In this document: positions 41,677 to 50,374 of the stretch, in pieces
Position numbering within the stretch: position 1 is the stretch's first letter
Layout of the letters: each line of letters opens with the position of its first letter
Origin: an uncultured Oxalobacteraceae bacterium
GTDB taxonomy: Bacteria > Pseudomonadota > Gammaproteobacteria > Burkholderiales > Burkholderiaceae
DNA: 64,000 nt
Direction of reading: 5' to 3'
Assembly (NCBI GenBank): GCA_946480015.1
Contig: CAMLIL010000008.1
Coordinates: 30,186-94,185 of the forward strand
The notes under the pieces: generated by a model
What the model saw: only the letters and a program-made list of their open reading frames with translations
Databases searched by the model: none
Told to the model about the DNA's origin: nothing
Program-made: the position numbers and the translations under genes

Positions 41677-42514
41677 GCCGATTGTGGTGGGGGTCGCCGG
41701 CCCCCTGTCCGGCCCGCGCGTGGCCCACGCTCCACTGCTGCTGCGCGCCACCCGGCACCTGCGCGCGCACGGCCTCGCCTGTCAGATGGAGGATGACGGC
41801 GCCGCGCCGGACCAGGCAGTCGCGGTCGCGCGGCGTTTCATCGCACGCGGGGTGGATGCCGTGGTGGGCCACTTCAACAGCGCGTGTGCCGAGGCGGTGC
41901 TGCCCTTGTACCGCCAGCACGGCATCACGCTGTTGCTGCCGGCCTCGTCGCAGACCGGCCTGGCGGCCGGCGGCGGAGCTTACCGTCTCTGTTCCACGGA
42001 TCTGGCCCAGGCCAGCCTGATGGCAGCCAGAATAGGTCAGTTGGGCCTGTCGCATGCGGCCGTCGACATCGCCATCGACGACAGTCCCTACGCCCAGCGC
42101 GTGCTGGGCAGCGGCGCACTGGCGGAGATGGCCGGGATGGCTGGCGTGGTTGGGCTGCGTTCGCCCCCGGCGCGATCCGTCGGGCTGCGCCTGGTGCTGG
42201 CCACTTGCGCCAATGCCCTGGCAGCCAACCGCGCACTGGTCGACAGCGACTGGAATGGCGCCGTCATCTATGCCGACGATGCCCATGTCGAGGAGTTTTT
42301 CGAGCGGGCAGGCACGCGCACAGGACTGTGCCAGCAGGTCGTGGGCTCGCATCTGGATTACGGCACGCTGGTCGAACAAGCCTGCGCCCTGATCGCACGC
42401 TGGCGCGACCAGGCCGCTGGCTGTACGCTGAGCCAGTGGCTGTCCGCGTCCGGGCTGTTTTCCCATCAGGGGGACGCGCTCGACGCGCACTGGATGTTAT
42501 GCGAGCTGAAGTAA
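41660..42514 (+). CDS. LivK-like ligand-binding protein without signal peptide
   Basis: 284 residues from a TTG start at 41660 that overlaps the hydrazine-synthetase gene by 17 bp; GTG 41684 is an alternative. The fold is that of periplasmic Leu/Ile/Val-binding proteins (Peripla_BP_6), with VVGVAGPLSGP, VDAVVGHFNSACAEAVLPLY and ITLLLPASSQTGL. It lacks any signal peptide and is shorter than the usual 350-380 residues. No permease or ATPase is nearby. Cytoplasmic relatives of this fold, such as AmiC, work as sensors of small amides. A sensor or carrier of a pathway intermediate is possible, but no partner regulator is seen other than the divergent LysR. Confidence 0.7.
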   Translation: MNSGSKPIVVGVAGPLSGPRVAHAPLLLRATRHLRAHGLACQMEDDGAAPDQAVAVARRFIARGVDAVVGHFNSACAEAVLPLYRQHGITLLLPASSQTGLAAGGGAYRLCSTDLAQASLMAARIGQLGLSHAAVDIAIDDSPYAQRVLGSGALAEMAGMAGVVGLRSPPARSVGLRLVLATCANALAANRALVDSDWNGAVIYADDAHVEEFFERAGTRTGLCQQVVGSHLDYGTLVEQACALIARWRDQAAGCTLSQWLSASGLFSHQGDALDAHWMLCELK

Positions 42515-42571
42515 GCTGCGGCCTTTGCCTGCGCCATCATCCAGGGGACATCGTATGGCACAGCGGCTATA

Positions 42572-43468
42572 TCAACCCCACTTCATTTCTCCTTTTGCGA
42601 CCTTGGCGCTGATCTGCAGCGACTGGCGCCGGCCGGCATCCGGAAAGCGGCTGATCATTGCGGCGATAAGGGCGGCGCTATCGGCCGCCTTGGCAAGCTC
42701 TTGTTCGAACGCCACAAGATAGTCGCGCGTATAGCGAATCGCCGACGCGTCGAGCGCGGCACCGGGCGCCATGTGGCCGGGAACCACGATGGCGGGCTTG
42801 CGCGCCGCCATGGCGTTGAGGTTTTTTACCCATGCCACACGCGCCGCCGCGCTTTGTGCGTCGGCAGTCCACACATGAAGGCCGGAGGCCACCAGCACGC
42901 CGCCGAAAATGGCGTTGAGCGATGGCACCCAGAGATAGCGGCGATTGGCGAAATCATCGGCATCGGCGATCTCGACAGGGATACCGTCCACGGTGAGCGT
43001 GCTGCCGTCGAAAGCCTTGGGCATGACGATATCCGTGAGCGCCTGCGGCCCATTGGCCAGCAGTTGAGGCCCCCAGACTTCCAGTTTCTTTTCCACGTTG
43101 GCCTTGATGGCCGCGATCGTGGCCGATGCGGCGATCACGCTTGCGTCGGGAAACGCCGCCTTGAGCGGCGCGAGGCCGAAGTAATAGTCGGGATCGCTCT
43201 GGCTGATGTAGATCGTGGTCAGCCGTTTGCCGCTTGCCTTGATGGCCTCGCAGAGCGCCTTGCCATCGGAGTACCGGAAGCCCGTATCGATCAGGATGGC
43301 TTCGCGGGGGCCCGACAGGAGTACCGGAGCGCGAAAAAATCCCTGTTCATCGGTTTGAAAGTGCTTCCAGGTCAACCCGGTACGCTCAGCGGTCGCGCTG
43401 TTCACACCCACGAAAGCCGTCGCGATGCCTGCGGCGACGGTCTTGATGACTTCCCTGCGTGTTGTCAT
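42572..43468 (-). CDS. Tat-exported MBL-fold protein with an altered metal site
   Basis: 298 residues from ATG 43468 (GAGGATC upstream). The N-terminus TRREVIKTVAAGIATAF looks like a twin-arginine signal. A metallo-beta-lactamase fold follows: ILIDTGFRYSDGKAL, then the place of the HxHxDH motif reads ISQSDPDYYFG, and a later VVPGHMAPG supplies a His. Loss of the first two histidines suggests changed or absent metal binding, though the DPDYYFG variant is probably a family feature. It is divergent from the LysR gene at 43553, which likely controls it. The substrate is unknown. Confidence 0.75.
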   Translation of the reverse strand: MTTRREVIKTVAAGIATAFVGVNSATAERTGLTWKHFQTDEQGFFRAPVLLSGPREAILIDTGFRYSDGKALCEAIKASGKRLTTIYISQSDPDYYFGLAPLKAAFPDASVIAASATIAAIKANVEKKLEVWGPQLLANGPQALTDIVMPKAFDGSTLTVDGIPVEIADADDFANRRYLWVPSLNAIFGGVLVASGLHVWTADAQSAAARVAWVKNLNAMAARKPAIVVPGHMAPGAALDASAIRYTRDYLVAFEQELAKAADSAALIAAMISRFPDAGRRQSLQISAKVAKGEMKWG

Positions 43469-43552
43469 GCCTTTGATCCTCTTACATTGGTCGGACCAGT
43501 ATCTTAGCTGCTGTCGATTGACGCGAAAATACATCCATGCTAAACAGAATGT

Positions 43553-44488
43553 ATGCCAAAAACAAACAATCAAAGCGATCAAGCTCCGGGAGGCCTGGGC
43601 AACCTCAGACGCATGGCCTACTTCGCCGCGGTGGTGGAAGCCGGCTCTTTCACGGCCGCGGCCGAGCGCCTGGGCATTACCAAGGCCGTCGTCAGCCAAC
43701 AAGTGGCCCGGCTCGAGCGCGAGTACCAAACCTCGCTCCTGGCACGCACCACCCGCAGGGTGCGGCCAACGGAAGCAGGACAAGCGTTTTACCTGCGCTG
43801 CGCGCAGATTCTGCGCGCAGCCGAACATGCCTTCGACGACCTGGCCAACACATCGACCGAGCCCTGCGGCGTGCTGCGGCTCACCGCGCCGACCGACTAC
43901 GGTGTCGGCGTCGTGGTGCCGGCCATCGCTGCGTTCACGCAACGCTATCCGAAGTGCACCGTGCATGCCCACTTGAGCGACCTGACTCTGGACCTGATGA
44001 GCGGTGATATCGAACTGGCCATCCGTGTGGGCTGGCTGGCCGATACCAGCCTGCAGGCACGAAAAATAGGCAGCTTCCGGCAGATGCTTGTGGCCCCGGC
44101 GGGCATGGCGGCGCAGGTGGCCGGACTCACCGTTCCACATGACATCGCGACGCTACCGTTCGTTGCCAATACCGCCCTTCGCGAGCATCTGCGCTGGACC
44201 TTTGCACACAACGGGATCGAGGGCCAGACCGTCAGCGTGCAGGCATCCATTTTTCTCGATTCGACGATGGCAGTGCGCGAAGCGGTGTGCCATGGCGCCG
44301 GGCTCTCCGTGCTTCCGGACTATGCGGTGGTGGACGACCTTGCCGCCGGACGCCTGCTGCACGTGCTGCCGGAATGGACCCTTCCGTCCGGGGGCATTCA
44401 TGCGGTATTTCCAGCAGCGCGCTTTCGTCCCGCGAAGGTGCGGGCGTTCGTGGATCTGTTAGCGGAGCACGAGCTGCGCCGTCGATGA
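43553..44488 (+). CDS. LysR-family regulator
   Basis: 311 residues. The HTH (about 38-57) is in FTAAAERLGITKAVVSQQVARLE, followed by the CrgA/AphB-like effector domain (GVLRLTAPTDYGVGVVVPAI, VREAVCHGAGLSVLPDY). It is divergent from the MBL-fold gene, with an 84-bp gap, the classic arrangement in which the regulator controls its neighbour. It is only distantly related to the LysR protein at 29912. Confidence 0.88.
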   Translation: MPKTNNQSDQAPGGLGNLRRMAYFAAVVEAGSFTAAAERLGITKAVVSQQVARLEREYQTSLLARTTRRVRPTEAGQAFYLRCAQILRAAEHAFDDLANTSTEPCGVLRLTAPTDYGVGVVVPAIAAFTQRYPKCTVHAHLSDLTLDLMSGDIELAIRVGWLADTSLQARKIGSFRQMLVAPAGMAAQVAGLTVPHDIATLPFVANTALREHLRWTFAHNGIEGQTVSVQASIFLDSTMAVREAVCHGAGLSVLPDYAVVDDLAAGRLLHVLPEWTLPSGGIHAVFPAARFRPAKVRAFVDLLAEHELRRR

Positions 44489-45272
44489 ATGACGTTGGTA
44501 GTTTGACGCCGTCGCGTGGGCAAATAACCGACTGCCGGTAAAGCGGCAAGTGACCAAAGCCCGCAGCCGGCGCTAGCCGCTCTCAGCGCGCCGGGAAGCG
44601 AGAACGGCGCAACCGAGAACGCGCCAGTGGCCGCATTCCAGCCGTCCCTCAGGGCAAAGCAATGGCGCTGAACACCAACGTTCAGCCGCCGGCCACGGAA
44701 GAAAACCTGCGGCGACTGCCCCGGTAAACAGCTAGGCGGACGTGCGGCGCGCTTAAGGTTTCACTGCTGTGCAGCACGTACGATGACCCTTAAGCGTTCA
44801 CGGAATCGGCGACCTTGCACTCAGCGTTCCCGGACGAGTATCGCCGGGTTGGCGGAAGGTTGGGACTGGCACCTTGCTTCCTTTTTCGGATTGGACACCC
44901 ATTCTGCTGACCGCAGCCGCTGCGTCGCAATTCCGAAAACCAGCGATTCGAAAAACAAGAATGGGCAGCCTCGCCTGCCGAAAGAAAAATGACTCCGCGT
45001 ATTGGTAATTATGGAAATTGCGGTGCACACGAGGAGCGCGCAGAATCCAGCTCATCCTCTGGAGATCATTCTTGCGCATTACACCATCCCAGGCGCGCTC
45101 TTGCTGGCACTGCCCTTGGCCGCTGCCCCGGCGACACAACGCTGGTGGACCGTTTGCAGCCCCTGTCAGGCGCGCTTGGACAGCCGCGCATGATGGTGCC
45201 CGTGTTCCAAATGGACTGAACCGGCGCCACGCGGCTTGGACCTTGCCGAACCAACACTAATTCTTTTATCCC
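44489..45272. other. 784-bp stretch without a recognised gene
   Basis: Short open frames exist (for example 44783-44992 and 45002-45193), but none shows a convincing ribosome site, codon pattern or known motif. The 45002 frame contains a hydrophobic run followed by no domain, and could be debris. No tRNA-like fold or strong terminator was seen. It marks the boundary between the LysR gene and the AT-richer GH43 gene. Confidence 0.5.
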
Positions 45273-46829
45273 ATGAAAACAAAATTTAGCCTCATTTTCG
45301 CCTTTGTTGTATTGCCTGTTCAGGGCGTGGCTTTGGCACAAGCCCAGAACCCGATTATTTTTGCTGATGTGCCTGATATGTCCATGATCAGGGTTGGCAA
45401 GAATTACTATATGAGCAGCACGACCATGCACATGAATCCGGGTCTGCCCATCATGAAATCGACTGACCTTGTCAATTGGAAGATAATTAATTATGCCTAT
45501 GACAAGTTGGCCGATATGCCGGAGCTGAATTTAACGGACGGGAAAAACACCTACAGCAAGGGAACCTGGGCCAGCAGTCTGCGCTTCCATGACGGCATGT
45601 ATTATGTCACCACGTTTGCCCAAACCACGGGTGAAACGTATATATTCAGGACCAAGGATATCGAAAAAGGCCACTGGAAACGGGTCTTCTTCAAGCCGGC
45701 CTATCATGACCATTCCCTGGTGTTTGATGATGGCAAGGCCTATTTGATTCACGATGCGGACAGGTTAAAAATTGTTCAATTAAAGAACGATCTGACGGGT
45801 GTGAAGCCAGACGTGCCCGAGAAGGTGTTCATCGAGAATGCTCATGCCCCTGCCGGAAAAGAGATGGGCCTGGGTGCTGAGGGATCCCAATTATTCAAAG
45901 TTAACGGAAAATATTATTTATTTAATATTTGCGCGCCGCGCGGCGGAATGCGGACTGTAGTGATACACAGGGCCGATAGTCTCAACGGGCCGTGGGAAGG
46001 ACGGGTGGCCTTGCAGGATCGAGGAATTGCCCAAGGCGGATTGATCGACACTCCCGACGGGCGTTGGTTCGCTTATCTCTTCCGCGATTATGGGTCGGTT
46101 GGCCGCATTCCTTACCTGGTGCCGGTCAAGTGGGAAGACGGCTGGCCCGTGTTGGGAGAAAACGGCAAGGCGCCGGACAAGCTGGACCTGCCGGCCAGTA
46201 CCGGGCTGATTCCGGGCTTGGTTGCCTCCGACGAATTCAATCGCACGAAGGGACAGGCCGCATTGCCGCTGGTTTGGCAATGGAATCACAACCCGGATGA
46301 CAAACTCTGGTCGGTCAAGGAACGAAAGGGATATCTCCGCCTGAAAACGGACCGGATCGACACCTCATTTGTACAGGCCCGAAATACGCTGACCCAGCGC
46401 ACGATCGGCCCTGCCAGCACCGGTTCCACCATGCTGGATACTTCCCACATGAAGGAAGGCGATTTCGCGGGATTAAGCGCCTTCCAAAAGAATTTCGGGC
46501 AGGTGGGCGTCAAGGTCGAACATGGACAAAAATGGGTCGTGATGGTCAATGCCGGCTCGGACAACCCGGTCGAAGTGCAGCAGGTCCCTTTGGCACAAAA
46601 CCAGGTCTATTTGAAAATAGATTGTGATTTCACCGATAAAAAAGACGTAGCCACTTTTGCCTACAGCCTGGATGGAAAAGCGTGGAATGCCATTGGCGAC
46701 ACATTGAAGATGACCTACGCCATCCCGCACTTTATGGGCTATCGCTTTGGCTTGTTCAACTATGCAACCAAAAATCCCGGCGGCTACGCCGATTTTGATT
46801 GGTTCAGAATTAGCTACAACGATAAATGA
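45273..46829 (+). CDS. Secreted GH43-family glycosidase (beta-xylosidase/arabinofuranosidase type)
   Basis: 518 residues with a signal peptide (1-22, ending ALAQ). The five-bladed GH43 propeller starts with FADVPDMSMIRVGKNYYM, where an Asp in this first segment is the expected general base. PGLPIMKSTDLVNWK and the GAEGSQLFKVNGKYYLF segment, whose Glu is the candidate acid, follow. A C-terminal beta-sandwich (about 310-518, FNRTKGQAALPLVWQWNHNP...) is typical of GH43 beta-xylosidases. It should remove xylose or arabinose from plant polysaccharides. The gene is visibly AT-richer than its surroundings and lacks a good ribosome site, suggesting recent acquisition. Its neighbours in the xyloglucan region are on the other strand. 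Confidence 0.85.
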   Translation: MKTKFSLIFAFVVLPVQGVALAQAQNPIIFADVPDMSMIRVGKNYYMSSTTMHMNPGLPIMKSTDLVNWKIINYAYDKLADMPELNLTDGKNTYSKGTWASSLRFHDGMYYVTTFAQTTGETYIFRTKDIEKGHWKRVFFKPAYHDHSLVFDDGKAYLIHDADRLKIVQLKNDLTGVKPDVPEKVFIENAHAPAGKEMGLGAEGSQLFKVNGKYYLFNICAPRGGMRTVVIHRADSLNGPWEGRVALQDRGIAQGGLIDTPDGRWFAYLFRDYGSVGRIPYLVPVKWEDGWPVLGENGKAPDKLDLPASTGLIPGLVASDEFNRTKGQAALPLVWQWNHNPDDKLWSVKERKGYLRLKTDRIDTSFVQARNTLTQRTIGPASTGSTMLDTSHMKEGDFAGLSAFQKNFGQVGVKVEHGQKWVVMVNAGSDNPVEVQQVPLAQNQVYLKIDCDFTDKKDVATFAYSLDGKAWNAIGDTLKMTYAIPHFMGYRFGLFNYATKNPGGYADFDWFRISYNDK

Positions 46830-46950
46830 TGGCCCTCTTGCACGGCTCCATGTTCATGACAAGCTAAGCGCCGGGATCGGCAACGTGGCGGGGCGCAAGC
46901 CGATGCCCGCGCCTGCGCTGCGATGACGGCACTTTCAAAGGAAAAATACC

Positions 46951-47203
46951 ATGCCCATTGCCTACAAACGCATCGTGATCGTGGGCGGCGGCACCGCTAC
47001 CGGCCTGCAAGGTGGAACTGGTCGAATCGCAAGAGATCGGCATTGTCGGCGTCGGCGAAGCCACCTTTCCCATGATCCGCGACTTTCACAAGTCGATGGG
47101 CATTGACGAGGCCGAGTTCCTGCGCGCCACGAATGCCACGTTCAAGCTGGGGATCGAGTTTCGCCACTCGCGCCGGCTGGGCCTGGCCGCCGGACGGGCT
47201 TGA
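46951..47203 (+). pseudogene. Remnant of a flavin-dependent halogenase-like gene
   Basis: Starting with ATG 46951, the sequence encodes IVIVGGGTA, the FAD motif. It then jumps, out of frame, to VELVESQEIGIVGVGEATFP and ATFKLGIEF, and stops at 47203. About 20 residues (the rest of the FAD-binding helix) are missing and everything after residue about 90 is gone, while the intact relative at 50371-51876 has 501 residues. It cannot be functional. Confidence 0.8.
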
Positions 47204-47304
47204 ATCGCCGCGCCTGCTCCCCATCCCGGGCCGGCACAAGATATAGGCAACGCGCGCCGGTTTTTGATCGTTTTAGACGGGTCGCTTTCCCGCCACCCAA
47301 CTTA

Positions 47305-47330
47305 ACAAGGGTGGCCGCAGCCGCCCTTGT
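47305..47330 (-). terminator. Hairpin after the GH74 lipoprotein gene
   Basis: The arms ACAAGGGTGGC and GCCGCCCTTGT pair around a CGCA loop, 21 bp after the stop at 47351. The T-run on the minus strand is poor (TTAAGTT), so termination may be weak. Confidence 0.45.
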
Positions 47331-47350
47331 CCAACCGCGATCAGGCGATC

Positions 47351-49675
47351 TTAGTTGGAGTACAGCATGCCACGCCCCGCGCCATTGACGTAGATCCGGC
47401 CGTAGGTGTTCCAGTCGCCCGCCATCACGCCGATGCCGCCGAACTGGTGGGCATCGTCGTTAAAGCGGGTCCAGGTGCTGCCTGCATTGTCGGAAGCCCA
47501 CACGCCCCACTGGCCGTTGATCGTGCCCACCACGTAGACAGCGGCCGAGTACGGCGCGCCAGCGGCTGCCTTGCCCAGGGCCACGTAGCTGGCACCCTGC
47601 ACGTCGGGATACTCCGTGTCGGGATTCCTGCCGCCCCAGATCGACGCGAAGTTGTTTAGCTTGGTCCAAGTGGCACCCGAGTCGACCGAGTGGTACACGG
47701 TGTTGCCGTCAGCCAGCCAGATGTCGCCCTCGACGTTCGGATTGACGGCCATCGAGGTGGCTTTCCACCCATTGGCGCGCAGCCCCGCCGCCACCGAGCC
47801 CTGGCTCAGCGTGAAGGTATGGCCGCCATCGGTCGAGACATAGACCCTGCCTGGCGTTCCCGACCAAAATACACCGCCCGAATCGTAGGCATAGACCTTG
47901 TTCGGGTTCTTGCGGTCGGCCGCGAGCCGGTAGGCGCGCTGCCAGGCTTGCGGCGCCAGCGCGGGGAGATTCGTCGCCGTCCAGCTGGCGCCGTTGTCGG
48001 TGGTGTAGGACGGCACCGTATCGGTCGGCCCCCAGATCGCCTTGTTGCGTGCGGTGACAGCGATGCTGGCCACTTCGCCATAAGGGGTCGCGCCGCCGGC
48101 AGGCAGGGTGGCGAAGTTCGCCCACGTGTTGCCGCCGTCGCCAGACCAGAATCCGAAGCCGATCTTTTGCTGGTTCAAGGTGCCGACACCGGCGATGTAT
48201 TGCGGATCGGACCAGCTCATGTCGGCCGAATTGCCAACGGACCAGTCGGTGGTCGGGCCTTTGGCCGGCTTCGTCGCGAGGTCGGTCTGGACCCAGGTGC
48301 CGATGTCGCCCGCGCTGTTGATGAGCTTGTACGTCGCGCCGGCAGGCGGGGTGGCGACCGCCAGTGTGGCAGTCTCCTCGAGGTTGGCCACCTTCTTGGT
48401 CCAGCTCGGTGTCGCCGACGAGGCGTTCAGCGTCTCGAAGGCGCCGCCGCCGGCCACGTGCAAGATGTGGTCGCGGTTGTTCGGATCGATCTCGATGTCA
48501 TCATTCCACCCCCAGTACGCTTCGCCGGCCGGCGTATGGGGCATCGCGGCCTCGATTTCACGCCAGGTGCCGCCTGCATTGTCGGACAACTGGACGATCT
48601 TCTTGTCGGCGGTATCGCCCCAGGTATTGGTCACGGCCAGTGCGATGCGCGTGGTCGAGCCGGTGCCAAAGACGGACACGCCGCCGTAGCCGCCCGTGGT
48701 GGTGCTGCTCAGCAGGGTCCAGACACCGCCCAGACCACTGAACTTGTAGAGGTAGCCGGGGCCGTCGCCTCCCGGGCCCGAGGTCTTGTTGAACACCACG
48801 TAGTACATGCCATCGGCGGCGCGCGCGTAGTGCGGGATGTAGTACCCGGCGACCGCCGCCGGCACCGCCACCGGCGTCCATGAAAAGCCGCCGTTGCTGG
48901 AGCGGTAGAAGGTCGAGGTCAGGCCCGCCGCGTTGGCGTAGTCGGGTGCGACCGCAGCCCACATGTTCCAGGTCGTCTGGCCGCCGCCCACGTTCCCATT
49001 GTCGAAGATGATTTGCTCGACGCCGACCGTAATGTCGCTCGACGTGTAGGAAGACAAGCCCGTAACTTGGGTCCAGGTTTGGCCCGAGTTCGAGCTCTTC
49101 CACAGGCCGGCCATGCGCGAACCGTAGAACATGGTGGACGGATTGGTCGGATCGAGCCTGAGGCGCTCGCCGGTCGCCCGGCCGATATGGTTGCCGTGCA
49201 CGACGAATGGCAGGGCGACCCAGGTCCAGCTGGCGCCCCGGTTGGTGGAAGTATACAGCCGACCGTTGCCGCCACCGCCCCCGACCATGTAGACGAGCTG
49301 GTCGTTGGTGGGATCGAGGGCGATGCTTTCGATGGCGAGGAAGGCGGCCTCGGCTGGGCCGAAACCCAGGCCATCGGTGATGGGCACCCATTGCGACGTG
49401 GTCTGGTTCCAGCGGTAGGCGCCGCCAACGTCGGTCCGGGCGTACAAGAGGTTCGGGGTCGTCGGATGATAGATCAGGCCGCTGACGTAGCCGCCGCCGC
49501 CCCACTTCACGCCGGTCCAGCTGGTGGCCTGGACGGCCAAGCGGCTGGCGCTATCCATGCCCGTGACAGCCAGGTTGACCGTGCCAGGTTTGCTGTCGGA
49601 GACGCCGCCGCAAGCTGCCATGAGCACTGCGGCGCCGATGGTAAGTAAGGCGAGTCTGTTACTGAGTGCTCTCAT
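47351..49675 (-). CDS. GH74-family xyloglucanase, lipoprotein
   Basis: 774 residues from ATG 49675 (AGGAAA upstream). The signal ends in a lipobox (LMAAC, Cys about residue 21), so it is likely anchored to the outer membrane. Two seven-bladed propellers follow. GGGGYVSGLIYHP and YARTDVGGAYRWN carry the first catalytic Asp, SAGDIGTWVQTD fits the second, and many Asp-box-like blades (SSNSGQTWTQ, STDGGHTFT, SVDSGATWTK) repeat along the chain. GH74 enzymes cut the backbone of xyloglucan. No carbohydrate-binding module is present, unlike the second GH74 at 59448. It is co-directional with the halogenase/TonB receptor genes but separated from them by a debris region. Confidence 0.9.
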   Translation of the reverse strand: MRALSNRLALLTIGAAVLMAACGGVSDSKPGTVNLAVTGMDSASRLAVQATSWTGVKWGGGGYVSGLIYHPTTPNLLYARTDVGGAYRWNQTTSQWVPITDGLGFGPAEAAFLAIESIALDPTNDQLVYMVGGGGGNGRLYTSTNRGASWTWVALPFVVHGNHIGRATGERLRLDPTNPSTMFYGSRMAGLWKSSNSGQTWTQVTGLSSYTSSDITVGVEQIIFDNGNVGGGQTTWNMWAAVAPDYANAAGLTSTFYRSSNGGFSWTPVAVPAAVAGYYIPHYARAADGMYYVVFNKTSGPGGDGPGYLYKFSGLGGVWTLLSSTTTGGYGGVSVFGTGSTTRIALAVTNTWGDTADKKIVQLSDNAGGTWREIEAAMPHTPAGEAYWGWNDDIEIDPNNRDHILHVAGGGAFETLNASSATPSWTKKVANLEETATLAVATPPAGATYKLINSAGDIGTWVQTDLATKPAKGPTTDWSVGNSADMSWSDPQYIAGVGTLNQQKIGFGFWSGDGGNTWANFATLPAGGATPYGEVASIAVTARNKAIWGPTDTVPSYTTDNGASWTATNLPALAPQAWQRAYRLAADRKNPNKVYAYDSGGVFWSGTPGRVYVSTDGGHTFTLSQGSVAAGLRANGWKATSMAVNPNVEGDIWLADGNTVYHSVDSGATWTKLNNFASIWGGRNPDTEYPDVQGASYVALGKAAAGAPYSAAVYVVGTINGQWGVWASDNAGSTWTRFNDDAHQFGGIGVMAGDWNTYGRIYVNGAGRGMLYSN

Positions 49676-49924
49676 ACTTGTTTCCTCCAGAAAAAATCTA
49701 TAAATAGAATGGTTGTGACAATCCGTTTTACGATCGTCGCCGGCGGAATCCTTTGAACCCGCCGCCTTGGCATCTGTGTGCGCTCGGCCATTATTGGCGC
49801 ACGCTCGCGCTATTTTCAATTGCCCATCTGACCAACACGCTTAGCATTTTTTCAGCGGGTTCGAGCGGTGCCCATTTACATCGTTGCAGCTGACCGGCGC
49901 TGCGCGGCGATTGCATTTCCAGAC

Positions 49925-50076
49925 GGCTTTGTTGCACAAATCTGGCTCTGCGGCGGCCACGCCGGGACGCGGATAAACTGACGGCATGAGTACCTCTGCA
50001 AAGCCAAAGTACCGATCAACCAGATCGCCGCTGACGCGACCAACGCGAGCGTTAGGGAACCGCTGATTTATTCATG
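49925..50076 (+). mobile_element. Possible decayed insertion-sequence remnant (IS5-like end)
   Basis: GGCTTTGTTGCACAAATC at 49925-49942 resembles the terminal repeat of IS5-family elements. An ATG at 49986 begins MSTSAKPKYR, similar to the N-terminus of IS5-type transposases, but the frame ends after 26 codons. GGGAACCGCTGATTTATTC near 50055-50073 looks like the other end. Less than a tenth of an element is left. This is by-eye recognition. Confidence 0.4.
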
Positions 50077-50079
50077 TTT

Positions 50080-50166
50080 TCAGGTCTTGCGCCAATCGGC
50101 GATCAGCAGCGGCAGCAACGTCTCATATTCTTTTGCGGCATCGGTGTTGGACTCGCCCTGGATCAT
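50080..50166 (-). pseudogene. C-terminal fragment of a SASA-type carbohydrate esterase
   Basis: The minus-strand frame ending at 50080 encodes QGESNTDAAKEYETLLPL then LIADWRKT and a stop. Sialate O-acetylesterase/acetylxylan-esterase-like proteins contain a conserved QGESN block followed by Y..LLP.LI.DWR. The upstream part is missing, and the sequence before it matches nothing in frame. Confidence 0.6.
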
Positions 50167-50278
50167 TCTTCATAAATGTGCCAGATGTTCCGAGCGCAGG
50201 GCGACCATGCGGAAGGCGGCAAACACGACTGGAAATTTTCTTCATTTGCTCTGGACCCGGTAAGGGATCGAGGTCACC

Positions 50279-50374
50279 ATGACCACGTTTCAGGGCGGTG
50301 GCGAGCGCGGTGGCCGTCATCCATCCGGCCGTGCCGCCGCCGACCACCACGATGCGCTTGACTGGCAGCGTCAA
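50279..50374 (-). pseudogene. N-terminal fragment of a second halogenase-like gene
   Basis: A TTG overlapping the stop of the intact halogenase (50374) begins MTLPVKRIVVVGGGTAGW and continues with MTATALATALKRG, a clean FAD-binding start. After about 31 residues the similarity ends abruptly. Originally this was probably a second halogenase gene coupled to the first, now removed by deletion. Confidence 0.75.

Noticed and set aside
41660..42514. Amino-acid ABC transporter binding protein
   Set aside because: It has no signal peptide, is shorter than the family, and no permease or ATPase is nearby.
42572..44140. A 522-residue reading of the MBL-fold gene including upstream sequence
   Set aside because: The extra 224 residues overlap the divergent LysR gene, and the Tat signal with ribosome site starts at 43468.
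44783..44992. Small 69-residue frame
   Set aside because: There is no ribosome site, signal or recognisable motif, and its composition is random-like.
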